From NCBI RefSeq assembly GCF_026342035.1, contig NZ_JAPENM010000005.1:248001-312000 (forward strand): a stretch of DNA of 64,000 bases. The letters run 5' to 3'. The first letter of the stretch is position 1. Each line of letters starts with the position of its first letter. The position numbers and the translations under genes were made by a program. Of the stretch, positions 1-9,271 are shown piece by piece. This stretch comes from Aldersonia sp. NBC_00410 (GTDB lineage: Bacteria > Actinomycetota > Actinomycetes > Mycobacteriales > Mycobacteriaceae). The notes under the pieces are model-generated. The model made no database searches. It saw only the letters and a program-made list of their open reading frames with translations, and was not told the origin of the DNA.

Positions 1-645
1 CCAGAACGGATCGAACTCCGGCAGGGCGAAGGACCGCGGGCCCTTGAAACCCGGGACCGGCGCCGGCCGGACCAGGATCGCCTTGGCGCCGCGCTCGACG
101 CACCATTCGAGTTCTTCGATCGCCTTGTCCACGATGGGCAGGCTGATGACCGGAACGGTGAAGATCCGCTCCTTGTAGTTGAACGACCAAGTCTCGTACA
201 GCCACTGGTTGAGCGAGTGAACGACCGCGTGGATCATCTCCGGGTTGTCGCGCATGCGCTCTTCGATGAGGCTCGCGAGAGTCGGGAACATCAGCGTGCG
301 GTCGATCTTGAGCTCGTCCATGAGCTCGAGCCGCGGACCGGGCTCACGGAAGGCCGGGATCGACTTCATCGGCTTGCCGAAGATCTCCCGCTTGCTCTTG
401 CCCTCGGGGTTGCCGTTCTTGAAGTAGTCCTCCATCGCGCCGGGACGGGCGACGACCTCGAAGGTCGGGTTGGGGATGTAGTCGCTGATCTGGTTGCGGA
501 TCGCGATCTTGGTACGGCCGTCGACCTGGACGTATTTGATCGCGCCCTTGTACTTGTCCGGGAGGAACTTGGTGAGGGCCTCCTCGGTCTCGTACAGATG
601 ATTGTCCGCATCGAAGAGCGGGTAGGGCAACTCACTGGGTGACAT
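1..645 (-). CDS. Amidohydrolase family protein (5' part; runs off the left edge)
   Basis: The reverse strand is open from an ATG at 645 to the window edge (215 codons, no stop). AAGGAGG lies about six bases before the ATG. The product starts MSPSELPYPLFDADNHLYE; the DADNHLYE segment is the N-terminal metal-binding strand of the amidohydrolase_2 (PF04909) TIM-barrel family, followed by text typical of actinobacterial members near steroid and mce genes. It lies 32 bp after the acyl-CoA synthetase gene on the same strand and is probably co-transcribed with it. The substrate is unknown; hydrolysis or decarboxylation of a ring-cleavage product is possible. The C-terminal half is outside the window. 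Confidence 0.85.
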   Translation of the reverse strand, partial: MSPSELPYPLFDADNHLYETEEALTKFLPDKYKGAIKYVQVDGRTKIAIRNQISDYIPNPTFEVVARPGAMEDYFKNGNPEGKSKREIFGKPMKSIPAFREPGPRLELMDELKIDRTLMFPTLASLIEERMRDNPEMIHAVVHSLNQWLYETWSFNYKERIFTVPVISLPIVDKAIEELEWCVERGAKAILVRPAPVPGFKGPRSFALPEFDPFW

Positions 646-670
646 CTGGCGAACCTCCTTATCGGTTTAC

Positions 671-685
671 GAGAATACTATTCTC
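671..685. promoter_or_regulatory. Perfect 15-bp palindrome, candidate TetR-type operator
   Basis: GAGAATACTATTCTC has 7-bp arms around one central base. It overlaps the stop codon of the acyl-CoA synthetase and precedes the amidohydrolase start. TACTATTCTC recurs upstream of the mce operon, and ATTCTC/GAGAAT arms recur upstream of the enoyl-CoA hydratase. The cognate regulator is not identified. Confidence 0.5.
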
Positions 686-2222
686 TCAACTGCAGACTGG
701 CAATGTCCTTCCGCAGGACGTACTTCTGCACCTTGCCGCTCGGCGTGCGTGGGAAGTCGGCGACTTCACGCAACTCCTCGGGCCACTTCTGACGCGCGAT
801 ACCCGCCTCCCGAAAATGCGCACGCACCTCGTCGAGGGTCGGCATGGCATGTCCCTGCCGCAGGCGTAGGACAGCGGCCGCCCGCTCGCCGAGGCGCGGG
901 TCCGGTGTCGACACCACGGCGGCCTCGGCAACGGCCGGCATGGTGAGCAGCACCTCCTCGACCTCGAGCGCGCTGATGTTCTCGCCGCCGCGAATGATGA
1001 CGTCGGATTTCCGGTCGGTGATGGTGAGGTAGCCGTCGTCGTCGAGGACGCCGATGTCGCCGGTGTGGTACCAGCCCTCGTCGTCGAATGCCGCTGCGGT
1101 CAACGCCTCATCGGTGTAGCCGATGCACAGATCCGGTCCGCGACTGAGAATCTCGCCGTCCTCCGCGAGGCGAATCTCCACGCCCGGCAGGACGTTGCCG
1201 TCGGTGAACAGCCGCTTGTCCTCGGGTGCGGTGTGGTGCGACCCGGTGATCGACGGATGTTCGGTGCTGCCGTAGGAGCGGAACACGATGATGCCCAAGC
1301 CGGCGAGTCGGGTGGTGACGGCGACGGGCACCGAGGAACCGCCGAGTCCGGCATAGCGCATGAAGGGCACGTGTTCAGGCGTGAAATTCGGGTGGTCGAG
1401 CAGGCTGGTCATGAAATAGGTGGCGCCGCCGCCGACGGTTATTCCGTCACTGAGCATCAGCTCGAGCGCCTTGCCCGGATCCCACACGTCGGCGAGGTGA
1501 ATCGGCTTGCCGTCGAGAACCGGGATGAGGAACGCGTTGATCATGCCGATGAAATGCCCGACCGGGGCTGCGGTCAGCTGCTTCTGACGGTCGGCGGGAT
1601 AGAGACCGGCGAGCTGATGTGTTTCGTGGCCGAGTGTCTGATGGCTGTGGATGACGCCCTTCGGATTGCTCGTTGTGCCGGAGGTGAAGGCGATAAGCGC
1701 AGGTCCGGTCGGGTCGGCAGCGATCAGACCGGCCATCGGTTCGTCGGCGAGTAGATCGTCGAAGTCCCGCCCGACCACGCCGACGATCGGAACGTTGGCG
1801 CTCAGTTCTGGCTGGTACTCGAGGTTGCCGAACTTCTCCGCGGTGATGAACACTCGGGGGGACACTGTGTCGAGGATGTAGCCGACTTCCTTGCGGCCGT
1901 AGAAATGCACGATCGGCATCACCGCCGCGCCGAGCATCGCGGATGCCCAGAAGGTCGCCGCCGCTTCCATCCAGTTCGGCAGCTGAAAGGCCACGACGTC
2001 ACCGGGCTGCACGCCGCGCTCGCGCAGGCCCGCTGCCAGCCGGCGCGCGACGAGTTCGACGTCGGCAAAAGTGCCGCGCCACGGCCGCACCGCGGAATGG
2101 ACCACGAACTCCGCATCCGGTGCTGCCGCGAGCCCGCCCGCCAGGATCGTGCCCATCGTGTCCGAGGTCCACCAGCCCTCGTCCTCGTAGCGTTTGACCA
2201 GTTCGACGGGGATTCTTCGCAT
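678..2222 (-). CDS. Acyl-CoA synthetase (FadD-like, adenylate-forming)
   Basis: This 514-aa class I adenylate-forming enzyme would activate a carboxylic acid to its acyl-CoA through an acyl-AMP. Visible motifs are the P-loop-like TSGTTSNPKG (A3), the YGSTEHPS region (A5), YHTGDIG with DRKSDVIIRGGENIS (A7-A8 hinge), and the C-terminal lysine in PSGKVQKY. Length is normal for a cyclohexanecarboxylate- or FadD-type ligase. It is closely similar along its whole length to the synthetase at 9396-10952. It is transcribed away from the enoyl-CoA hydratase at 2374, with which it shares a 150-bp promoter region, and towards the amidohydrolase. The substrate cannot be read from the sequence; the neighbours suggest a ring or branched acid. 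Confidence 0.9.
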   Translation of the reverse strand: MRRIPVELVKRYEDEGWWTSDTMGTILAGGLAAAPDAEFVVHSAVRPWRGTFADVELVARRLAAGLRERGVQPGDVVAFQLPNWMEAAATFWASAMLGAAVMPIVHFYGRKEVGYILDTVSPRVFITAEKFGNLEYQPELSANVPIVGVVGRDFDDLLADEPMAGLIAADPTGPALIAFTSGTTSNPKGVIHSHQTLGHETHQLAGLYPADRQKQLTAAPVGHFIGMINAFLIPVLDGKPIHLADVWDPGKALELMLSDGITVGGGATYFMTSLLDHPNFTPEHVPFMRYAGLGGSSVPVAVTTRLAGLGIIVFRSYGSTEHPSITGSHHTAPEDKRLFTDGNVLPGVEIRLAEDGEILSRGPDLCIGYTDEALTAAAFDDEGWYHTGDIGVLDDDGYLTITDRKSDVIIRGGENISALEVEEVLLTMPAVAEAAVVSTPDPRLGERAAAVLRLRQGHAMPTLDEVRAHFREAGIARQKWPEELREVADFPRTPSGKVQKYVLRKDIASLQLRE

Positions 2223-2326
2223 GCTGCAACTCCAGGAAAGGGGGCTGGACTCGGGCGGGGCGAGCCGATTTCGAGCGTGTCCCGGCAGGGCTCGCCGAGC
2301 CGGGTGGCCGGGTTGTTGAACATGTT

Positions 2327-2345
2327 ATTCTCGTCACCGGAGAAT
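2327..2345. promoter_or_regulatory. Inverted repeat ATTCTC-N7-GAGAAT in a divergent promoter
   Basis: It lies between the divergent acyl-CoA synthetase and enoyl-CoA hydratase genes, 29 bp before the hydratase ATG. The same six-base arms occur at 671-685 and 12500-12517, so one regulator may serve all three places. The spacer differs by one base from the mce site. Confidence 0.45.
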
Positions 2346-2373
2346 GCCAATATCGAAGCGGAGAACACAACGT

Positions 2374-3093
2374 ATGGCCGATGTCGATCTGGAAACGCAC
2401 GACGGCCTGGCCGTCATCACCATCGATCGCCCACACGCTCGCAACGCCATCGCGCCAACGACGATGGACCAGCTCGAGAAGGCGCTCGAGGCAGCCGTCG
2501 GGGCGCGTGCACTGGTGATCACGGGCGCAGGGGACAAGGCGTTCGTCTCGGGCGGCGATCTCAAGGAACTCAGCGCCTTGCGCACCGAGGACGAAGCCGC
2601 CGCGATGGCGCGCCGGATGCGCGGTGTCTGCGACCAGATCGCGAACTTTCCTGCCCCGGTCATAGCTGCGCTCAATGGGCACGCACTCGGTGGCGGCGCG
2701 GAGGTTGCTGTGGCCGCCGACATCCGAATTGCCGCCGATGACATCAAGATCGGCTTCAACCAGGTGTCGCTCGCGATCATGCCCGCGTGGGGTGGTGCGG
2801 AGCGGTTGGCGGAACTTGTCGGCCGAGGCCGGGCGCTCATGTTGGCAGGCGCAGGAACGGTGTTGCGCGCCGCCGAGGCGGAGCAACTCGGACTGGTCGA
2901 CCGGGTCCTTCCGCGCGCGGACTTCGACGAAGGCTGGCGGGCGCTGGGTGCGTCGCTGGCCAATGTGGCCGCCGCCGATATCAAGCGTGTGGTCGGCGGG
3001 GTGCCCACCGAGGAGGCTGTTGCGGCATTCGCCCGGCTGTGGGTGGCCGATGAGCATTGGGCCGCGGCGGACCGCGTACTGAAGCGGAAGTAG
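2374..3093 (+). CDS. Enoyl-CoA hydratase/isomerase family protein
   Basis: A 239-aa crotonase-fold protein. The acyl-CoA/oxyanion-hole segments are visible as AFVSGGDLKEL and ALNGHALGGGAEVAVAADIRIA, with the second glycine-rich loop conserved. The ATG at 2374 gives the usual crotonase N-terminus (DLETHDGLAVITIDRP) and has GGAGA about ten bases upstream. It is 52 bp upstream of the molybdenum hydroxylase genes and probably heads that operon. Hydration or isomerisation of an enoyl-CoA produced after the neighbouring synthetase is the likely role. At about 240 residues it is slightly short for the family but complete. Confidence 0.88.
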   Translation: MADVDLETHDGLAVITIDRPHARNAIAPTTMDQLEKALEAAVGARALVITGAGDKAFVSGGDLKELSALRTEDEAAAMARRMRGVCDQIANFPAPVIAALNGHALGGGAEVAVAADIRIAADDIKIGFNQVSLAIMPAWGGAERLAELVGRGRALMLAGAGTVLRAAEAEQLGLVDRVLPRADFDEGWRALGASLANVAAADIKRVVGGVPTEEAVAAFARLWVADEHWAAADRVLKRK

Positions 3094-3145
3094 GCGTTCG
3101 CGTGTCACACCGTGATGGCGTATCCGCTCCGAGAGAGGCGTGTCA

Positions 3146-5539
3146 ATGACGAGCACGACGACGAACACATCGGCAACAACGACGACGGATACCGCCCCCG
3201 CCACGACGAAACCGGCGGCAGCCGGGTACGTGGGGACGCGGGTACCCCGCGTGGAGGACCTTCGACTGCTCACCGGGGCAGGACAATTCGTCGATGACGT
3301 GACCAGGTCCGGCATGCTGCACGCCCATTTCGTGCGCAGTCCCATCCCGCGTGGGCGGATCGTCGGCATCGACGTCTCCGAGGCGGTCGAGCTGGCCGGT
3401 GTGCACGCCGTCTATGTCGCCGCGGACCTGAACCCCGGGGTGCACGCGCTGCGGTACGCGATGGACGGCCCCGACGCGCCGGACACGCCGTGGCCTCCAC
3501 TCGCCGACGACGAAGTGCGTTACGTCGGCGATCCGGTGGCATTGGTCGTCGCCTACGACCGCTATATCGCCGAGGACGCCGCAGAACTGGTCTTCGTCGA
3601 CTACGAGGAACTCACCCCGGTCATCAACTACGAGACGGCCGAGGAGGCGGGCGAGCTCGTCCACTCGGGCAGCCCGGGCAATCTGGCCGGTGTCCTGGCG
3701 TTTCCGGCCGAGCATCTGGCGCCGATTTTCGAGGGCGCCGCGCACGTCGTCGAACAGACCGTCCATCAGCAGGCCTACAGCGCGGTGCCGATGGAGACCA
3801 GGGGCATTGTCGCCGAATGGTCGGCACCGACCGGCGAGATGATGATCTGGGCATCGACCCAGGCGCCGCACGAGGTTCGGGGGGTCTGTGCGCGGTTGCT
3901 CGGCATCGACGAGCACCGAGTCCGTGTGGTGATGCGCGACACCGGCGGCGGGTTCGGGCAGAAGGTCGTTCCGCTGCGCGAGGAAATCTGCATCATGCTC
4001 GCGGCGCGAAAACTTCCGGCGGCGCTGAAATGGATCGAAGATCGCCAGGAAAACCTGATGGCTTCGGGGATGGCGCGCCAGGACCACGGCTTGGCGCGGA
4101 TGGCCTTCGACGCCGACGGCACGATCCTCGCGGCCTCGATCGATCACTTCCAGAATGTCGGCGCGTACCCGATCCCGGCACCTCTGACCGGAGCGATCGC
4201 CGTCGGAATGTTGTTCCCCGGGCCGTATCGCGTTCCGGCCGCAGGACTTTCGCTCAAGATGCTGTACTCCAACACGATCGGTCGCGTCGCCTACCGCGGA
4301 CCGTGGCAGTTCGAATCGATGGCACGTGAGGTATTGCTCGACAAAGCCGCCCGGCAGATGGGCATCGATCCGGTCGAGCTGCGCCGCCGGAACATGCTGA
4401 GCCAGGCCGAGTTGCCGGCTGCCAACCCGAACGGTATGCCCTACAGCGATATGACGCCGCTCGAGACCTTCGAGCTGGCGCTCCAGACGCTCGACTACGA
4501 CGCATTCCGCGCCGAACAAGAACAGGCTCGCGCCAATGGTCGCTATATCGGTGTGGGCACCTGCAGCTATGTCGAGCCGACGGCCGGTGCGGTTCCCTCT
4601 CTCGCCACCGAGGGTGCGACGATCCGGATCGAGCCGTCGGGCAAGGTCAACGTCTATGTCTCTGGCGGCTCGTCCGGCAACAGCATCGAGACGACCGTCG
4701 TGCAGTTGACCGCAGACGCGCTCGGCGTCGACATCGCGGATGTCAACACGATTCAGGGTGACACCGCGATCACACCGTACGGCGGCGGCACCCAGGGCAG
4801 TCGCTCCGGTTCGATGACGGCAGGTGCCGTGGCCGAGACCGCGGTGGGGCTGCGGGAGCGGATCCTCGCCATCGCCGCACACAAGCTGAACGCCGATGTC
4901 TCCGACATCGAATTCGTCCGCAGCCGCGCGACGGTGCGTGGTGTGCCCGATGTCGAATTGACCCTGGCCGAGATCGCGAACATCGCCTACTTCCAGGCGA
5001 CCGATATGCCGCCGGGTGTGCCGACCGGACTGGAGGCCAGCGGCCGATACACCGCGCAGGTTCCGATGGTGTGGGCGAACGCGACGCATGTGTGTACGTG
5101 TGAAGTGGATATCGTGACGGGTGAAGTGAAGTTTCTCCGCTATATCGTCGGCGAGGATGTGGGGCCGATGATCAATCCGAATGTGGTCGAAGGCCAGATC
5201 CGGGGCGGCACCGTGCAGGGGATCGGCGGTGCCCTGTACGAGCACCTCGCCTACGACGAGAGTGGCAATCCGGTCGCCACGACGTTCATGGACTACCTCA
5301 TGCCGACGGCAACGGAGGCGCCGGTCATCGAGATCGCCCACCTCCATACACCGAGCGCCGGTCCCGGTGGTCACAAGGGCGTGGGCGAAGGAGGCGCGAT
5401 CGGTTCGGCGCCGGCGGTGGTCAACGCGGTCGCGGATGCGCTCGCGCCGTTCGGAGTCGAGGTCGGGCGGTTGCCGCTGAGTCCGGCGGCCATCATCGAC
5501 ATGGTGGAGAACGCCAAGGTTGGGACGGTGACGGCATGA
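3146..5539 (+). CDS. Molybdenum hydroxylase large subunit (xanthine dehydrogenase/CoxL family)
   Basis: A 797-aa molybdopterin-binding subunit. It has the aldehyde oxidase a/b hammerhead domain near the N-terminus (RVEDLRLLTGAGQFVDD) and then the Mo-cofactor-binding domain with GGGFGQK. The C-terminal KGVGEGG carries the presumed catalytic glutamate at residue 748. The active-site loop reads AYRGPWQ at residues 382-388; true CO dehydrogenases have AYXCSFR and form II enzymes usually AYRGAGR, so this is probably not a CO oxidiser. ATG 3146 is chosen over GTG 3140. Its stop overlaps the FAD-subunit start by ATGA. Hydroxylation of an aromatic or alicyclic CoA ester or acid is plausible from its neighbours. 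Confidence 0.88.
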   Translation: MTSTTTNTSATTTTDTAPATTKPAAAGYVGTRVPRVEDLRLLTGAGQFVDDVTRSGMLHAHFVRSPIPRGRIVGIDVSEAVELAGVHAVYVAADLNPGVHALRYAMDGPDAPDTPWPPLADDEVRYVGDPVALVVAYDRYIAEDAAELVFVDYEELTPVINYETAEEAGELVHSGSPGNLAGVLAFPAEHLAPIFEGAAHVVEQTVHQQAYSAVPMETRGIVAEWSAPTGEMMIWASTQAPHEVRGVCARLLGIDEHRVRVVMRDTGGGFGQKVVPLREEICIMLAARKLPAALKWIEDRQENLMASGMARQDHGLARMAFDADGTILAASIDHFQNVGAYPIPAPLTGAIAVGMLFPGPYRVPAAGLSLKMLYSNTIGRVAYRGPWQFESMAREVLLDKAARQMGIDPVELRRRNMLSQAELPAANPNGMPYSDMTPLETFELALQTLDYDAFRAEQEQARANGRYIGVGTCSYVEPTAGAVPSLATEGATIRIEPSGKVNVYVSGGSSGNSIETTVVQLTADALGVDIADVNTIQGDTAITPYGGGTQGSRSGSMTAGAVAETAVGLRERILAIAAHKLNADVSDIEFVRSRATVRGVPDVELTLAEIANIAYFQATDMPPGVPTGLEASGRYTAQVPMVWANATHVCTCEVDIVTGEVKFLRYIVGEDVGPMINPNVVEGQIRGGTVQGIGGALYEHLAYDESGNPVATTFMDYLMPTATEAPVIEIAHLHTPSAGPGGHKGVGEGGAIGSAPAVVNAVADALAPFGVEVGRLPLSPAAIIDMVENAKVGTVTA

Positions 5540-6411
5540 AGCCTTCGGCATTCGAATACCACGCACCGGAGACGGCGGAAGAAGCTGTCGCGCTGCTTGC
5601 CGAACTCGGTGACGAGGCCAAGTTCATCGCCGGCGGCCAGAGCCTGATGCCGATGCTCAACCTGCGCCTCGCGGTTTTCGAGCACCTCATCGACCTGCGC
5701 CGGCTCGACGAACTGCGCGGCATCGAGTTGCGCGGGGATTCGGTCTGGATCGGCGCGGGCACCACGCATGCCGCCGTCGGTCGATCCGAGACCGTCCGCA
5801 GGCACGCTCCGCTGTTGGCTCGGGCGACACCGCTCATCGGCCACTTCCAGATCCGCAACCGCGGAACCATCGGCGGCGCCATCGCCCATGCCGATGCGGC
5901 AGCCGAATATCCCGCGGTGGCGTTGACTCTCGACGCCGAGCTCGAGGCACTCTCGCCACGCGGGAGGCGCACCATCCCCGCGGCAGAATTCTTCACCGGG
6001 ATGTGGAGCACCGCGCTCGACGAGGATGAGCTGTTGACGAGCATCTCGGTACCGGTGTGCCAGGGCCGGTGTGGGTATGCGATCGAGGAATTCGCGCGTC
6101 GTAGTGGTGATTTCGCGATGGCCGGCGCGACGGTCGCGGTTCGCCTCGACGCCGATTCGAAGGTCGACCGGGCACGTATCGCCCTGTTCGGGCTCGGGCC
6201 TTCGCCGGTGCGCGCGACGGAGACCGAAACCGACTTGGTCGGCCGAAGCGCCGACGAAATCGCGGCCGAGGAGGTGGGTGGCTCGGCGCTTTCGACGCTG
6301 GAATCGATCCCCTCCGATATCCACGGGTCCGCGGAGTACCGCAGGCGCGTTGGCGCGGCGATGGTCGCACGCGCCTGGCAGCGCGCCGTACAGGAGGCAA
6401 GCAATGACTGA
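5536..6411 (+). CDS. Molybdenum hydroxylase FAD-binding subunit (CoxM-like)
   Basis: A 291-aa subunit that carries electrons from the iron-sulfur subunit to an external acceptor through FAD. The FAD-binding motif AGGQSLMPMLNLRLA is at residues 33-47 and the second flavin segment is RNRGTIGGAIAHADAAAEYP. The C-terminal CO_deh_flav_C domain follows. Translation is coupled to the large subunit by ATGA at 5536-5539, and its stop overlaps the small-subunit gene by eight bases. The gene order large-medium-small differs from the classic coxMSL order, as is common in actinobacterial molybdenum hydroxylases. Confidence 0.9.
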   Translation: MKPSAFEYHAPETAEEAVALLAELGDEAKFIAGGQSLMPMLNLRLAVFEHLIDLRRLDELRGIELRGDSVWIGAGTTHAAVGRSETVRRHAPLLARATPLIGHFQIRNRGTIGGAIAHADAAAEYPAVALTLDAELEALSPRGRRTIPAAEFFTGMWSTALDEDELLTSISVPVCQGRCGYAIEEFARRSGDFAMAGATVAVRLDADSKVDRARIALFGLGPSPVRATETETDLVGRSADEIAAEEVGGSALSTLESIPSDIHGSAEYRRRVGAAMVARAWQRAVQEASND

Positions 6412-6901
6412 CGTCGCAATCGAGGTAAGTGTCAACGGACTTCGGCGTCGGGTTACCGTCGCGCCGAGGCTGACGTTGGCCGACTTCCTCCGAGTCAACC
6501 TGGGGCTCACCGGAACTCATCTGGGCTGTGAGCACGGCGTCTGCGGCGCGTGTACGGTGCTGCTCGACGGTGAGGCCGTTCGGGCGTGCTTGGTATTCGC
6601 CGTACAGGCCGACGGCGCCGAGGTGACCACGGTCGAGGGAATCGCGTCGAGCGAAGGCGAACTCTCCGCGGTGCAGTCGGCGCTACGCGAGCACCATGGC
6701 CTGCAGTGCGGCTTCTGCACCCCCGGATTCGTCGTCTCCGCGACCGCGTTCCTGCGCGACAACCCGAAGCCGAGCGATGACGAGATTCGCGAGGCGATCT
6801 CGGGAAACCTGTGCCGCTGCACGGGTTATCAAGGCATTGTCGATGCGATTCGCTCGGCAGCGGATTCCGGGGCCGAGCGCGAGAACCACATCGAGGCATA
6901 G
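6404..6901 (+). CDS. Molybdenum hydroxylase [2Fe-2S] subunit (CoxS-like)
   Basis: A 165-aa small subunit with both expected iron-sulfur motifs. The N-terminal plant-type ferredoxin cluster is GCEHGVCGACTVLLDG followed by a fourth cysteine in VRAC. The C-terminal helical cluster domain shows QCGFCTPG and NLCRCTGY. It moves electrons from the Mo centre to the FAD subunit. The start at 6404 has CAGGAGG seven bases upstream and lies inside the end of the preceding gene. All three subunits are intact, so the enzyme should be functional. Confidence 0.93.
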   Translation: MTDVAIEVSVNGLRRRVTVAPRLTLADFLRVNLGLTGTHLGCEHGVCGACTVLLDGEAVRACLVFAVQADGAEVTTVEGIASSEGELSAVQSALREHHGLQCGFCTPGFVVSATAFLRDNPKPSDDEIREAISGNLCRCTGYQGIVDAIRSAADSGAERENHIEA

Positions 6902-6984
6902 CTCGAGGTCCCGGCACATCAAGGCGCATGGCGGCACGTCGGTCGCCGATCGACGCACGACGACACCGACCCGAAGGATTGCAC

Positions 6985-7686
6985 ATGAAAATCGAGAACG
7001 CCTTCAGCATTCCGGTTCCGGCCGAGGATGCCTGGCGTGTGCTGCTCGATCTCGAACGGATTGCCCCCTGCGTGCCCGGAGCAACGATCACCTCCAGGGA
7101 CGGCGACGACTTCCACGGCAAGATGAAGGTCAAGCTCGGCCCGGTCGGGCTGAACTACGGCGGCATCATCAAGATCAAGTCGAAGGACGAGGAAGCGAAG
7201 GTCGCCGTGCTCGAAGGCGGCGGGCGCGAGGCCAGGGGCAATGGCACGGCCAAGGCGTTGATGACCTTCCGGCTGGTCGAGTCCGGTGACAGCACAGAGG
7301 TTTTCGTCGACACCGACCTAGATATCACCGGTAAGCCGGCCCAGTTCGGGCGCGGCGCGCTCACCGAGGTTGCCGGGACGATCATCGGACAGTTCGCCAC
7401 CAACCTCGCCGCGGAACTCAGCGCTTCCGTCGACGCCGGTGCGCCCGCCGCCGGCGGTGCCGCGCAACCAGAAACGAAGGGCGATGAATCCAACGGTGCC
7501 GCCGCGTCCAACGGCGCATCCCCGAAGTCCGATCCCGCACCGTTCAAGGCCGCGGCGCCGATCGACATTCTCGAGGCAGCCGGCGTTGGCGGCCTGAAGA
7601 AGGCTGCACCACCAGTCGTCGTCCTGCTAATCGTGGCTGTCCTGCTGCTGGTGTGGCGCAACCGCGCTCAGCAATCCGGTCGGTGA
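6985..7686 (+). CDS. CoxG-like SRPBCC protein with C-terminal membrane anchor
   Basis: A 233-aa protein. Residues 1 to about 145 form a CoxG/SRPBCC domain (MKIENAFSIPVPAEDAW, LLDLERIAPCVPGA). An Ala/Pro/Ser-rich linker follows, and then one C-terminal transmembrane helix (APPVVVLLIVAVLLLVW) ending in basic residues. CoxG proteins of CO-dehydrogenase operons anchor the enzyme to the membrane; this one has its own anchor and could recruit the upstream molybdenum hydroxylase. It follows the small subunit by 83 bp with the start at 6985. The gene to its right is convergent, so the operon ends here. Confidence 0.85.
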   Translation: MKIENAFSIPVPAEDAWRVLLDLERIAPCVPGATITSRDGDDFHGKMKVKLGPVGLNYGGIIKIKSKDEEAKVAVLEGGGREARGNGTAKALMTFRLVESGDSTEVFVDTDLDITGKPAQFGRGALTEVAGTIIGQFATNLAAELSASVDAGAPAAGGAAQPETKGDESNGAAASNGASPKSDPAPFKAAAPIDILEAAGVGGLKKAAPPVVVLLIVAVLLLVWRNRAQQSGR

Positions 7687-7792
7687 AATTCGGGTTCAAC
7701 ACCGGCGAACTTCGCCAAGACGACGCGTGCAGTCATTACCTCGACCGTGTCTGGGAGACATCTACACCGCCGCCGCGACATGGCGTCGCAGT

Positions 7793-9160
7793 TCAATCGA
7801 TTTGCGCCGCCGCGCGGCGGACCGTCACCGGCGCGGCGAGTTCCTGCTCGGCGCAGATGCGCTGCAGTTTGTCGAGTGTCTCGTCGAGTCCCGCCCCCAC
7901 CGCTCGCCCCGGTGTGAACGTAGCCGGCAGTTTCTGCATGCCCTGGATGACACCGATGGTCTCGTAGTGCACCGCACCGTCGACATCGCAGCGATAGTCC
8001 GGCATTCGATCGAGTACCGCAGTCAGCATCGATTTGAACACGGTGCGAGCTACATTGGAGCCGATACAGCGGTGCCCGCCGAGCCCGAAGCTGAAGTGGC
8101 GATTCCCCTTGCGGTCCAGCACTATCCGATCGGGGTCGGCGAAAACTTCGGGATCGCGGTTGGCCATCGCCCAGGACAGCCACAACCGTTCGCCCGCCCT
8201 GAACGCCGTGTCCGCGATCTCGAAGTCCGCTGCGATCGTCCGCCCGTCGCCTGGCGCCGGGGTGAAGTAGCGCAGGAACTCCTCGGTCGCGGGGTTGAGC
8301 AGCGCGTCGCGGTCGCGACTCAACCGGGTCCGTTCCTCGGGATTCTCGGAAAGCCATTCGAGCGAGTGCGCGGTCAGCGCGGTCGTGGTGTCGAAACCGC
8401 CGCCGATGATCAGGCCCAGCATACCGAGGACCTCGATATCGGGCGCGGGCTCGCCGTCGATGCGCAGGTCGAGCAGTGCCTGCACGAGTCCGGGCCGTGG
8501 ATTCGCGCGGATCTCCTCGATATTGCGCATGAGGTCCATACCCATCGCGATGTTCATCTCGTCGACCCGTGGTCTGTCGGGCGAGTGCTCGGGGGTGTAG
8601 AGGGACGCATGTGCGGGCTCGCAGTAGATGTCCCACTTCTTCAGCGGGATGCCCAACATCGCGAGGGTGAGCACGGCCGGCACGATGTTCGCCAGGTCGT
8701 CGACGAAATCGATAGTGCCGCTTTCGATCTTCTCGTCGAGACACGCGCGCACGATGTCGTCGACGAACGGCTCCCAGCGTGCGACGGCGGCAGGCGAGAG
8801 GTACGGATTGAGAACCTCCCGGTAGAGCCGGTGCTCGGGATCGTCCATCTCCAGGATGCCGCCGCGGGCGTACACCCGCTCGCGAGACGGATAGGGGATG
8901 GAGATGCCGCGGTAACCGCGTCGTTCGTCGTTGAGGTCGTTGTCACTCGAAATGTGCGGGCAGCGGGCCAATTCGAAAACCGCACGACTGCTCGCAGCGA
9001 CCCAGTGTCCGTCATAGGTCTCGGACCACGCGACGGGGCACTTCGCGTGCATCTCCTCGGTGATGTCCTGAAACCGGTGCCGGTAGTCAGCGGTGTGACG
9101 GTCGAAGTGGTACCGATTGCGCTTGCGGTCATCGTCGGTGAGGTAGTTGTCGACACTCAA
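7793..9160 (-). CDS. Cytochrome P450
   Basis: About 455 aa with a full P450 core: I-helix GGGFDTTT, K-helix EEFLRY (ExxR), and heme loop FSFGLGGHRCIG with the thiolate cysteine. No ATG fits the family N-terminus. A TTG at 9160 (product begins SVDNYLTDD) with a GAGAGGA stretch upstream is the best start; the open frame continues further but is not coding in character. It is divergent from the acyl-CoA synthetase at 9396, with an operator-like palindrome between. It is a soluble bacterial class I type needing separate ferredoxin and reductase, neither of which is in the window. The substrate is unknown. Confidence 0.85.
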   Translation of the reverse strand: MSVDNYLTDDDRKRNRYHFDRHTADYRHRFQDITEEMHAKCPVAWSETYDGHWVAASSRAVFELARCPHISSDNDLNDERRGYRGISIPYPSRERVYARGGILEMDDPEHRLYREVLNPYLSPAAVARWEPFVDDIVRACLDEKIESGTIDFVDDLANIVPAVLTLAMLGIPLKKWDIYCEPAHASLYTPEHSPDRPRVDEMNIAMGMDLMRNIEEIRANPRPGLVQALLDLRIDGEPAPDIEVLGMLGLIIGGGFDTTTALTAHSLEWLSENPEERTRLSRDRDALLNPATEEFLRYFTPAPGDGRTIAADFEIADTAFRAGERLWLSWAMANRDPEVFADPDRIVLDRKGNRHFSFGLGGHRCIGSNVARTVFKSMLTAVLDRMPDYRCDVDGAVHYETIGVIQGMQKLPATFTPGRAVGAGLDETLDKLQRICAEQELAAPVTVRRAAAQID

Positions 9161-9271
9161 CGGTGTTCCGTCCTCTCGCCGTCGCGCCGGTGGACGCGGT
9201 AGTCGTACACCCCGGCGGGCTGTGCCGAGGATCGCCGAGTACACGAACGGCGCTTTCAATATTGAGAAATT

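Noticed and set aside
3143-5566. 807-codon open frame on the reverse strand opposite the Mo-hydroxylase large subunit
   Set aside because: It mirrors a strongly conserved gene in GC-rich DNA, has no family features and is full of Arg/His/Asp typical of antisense frames.
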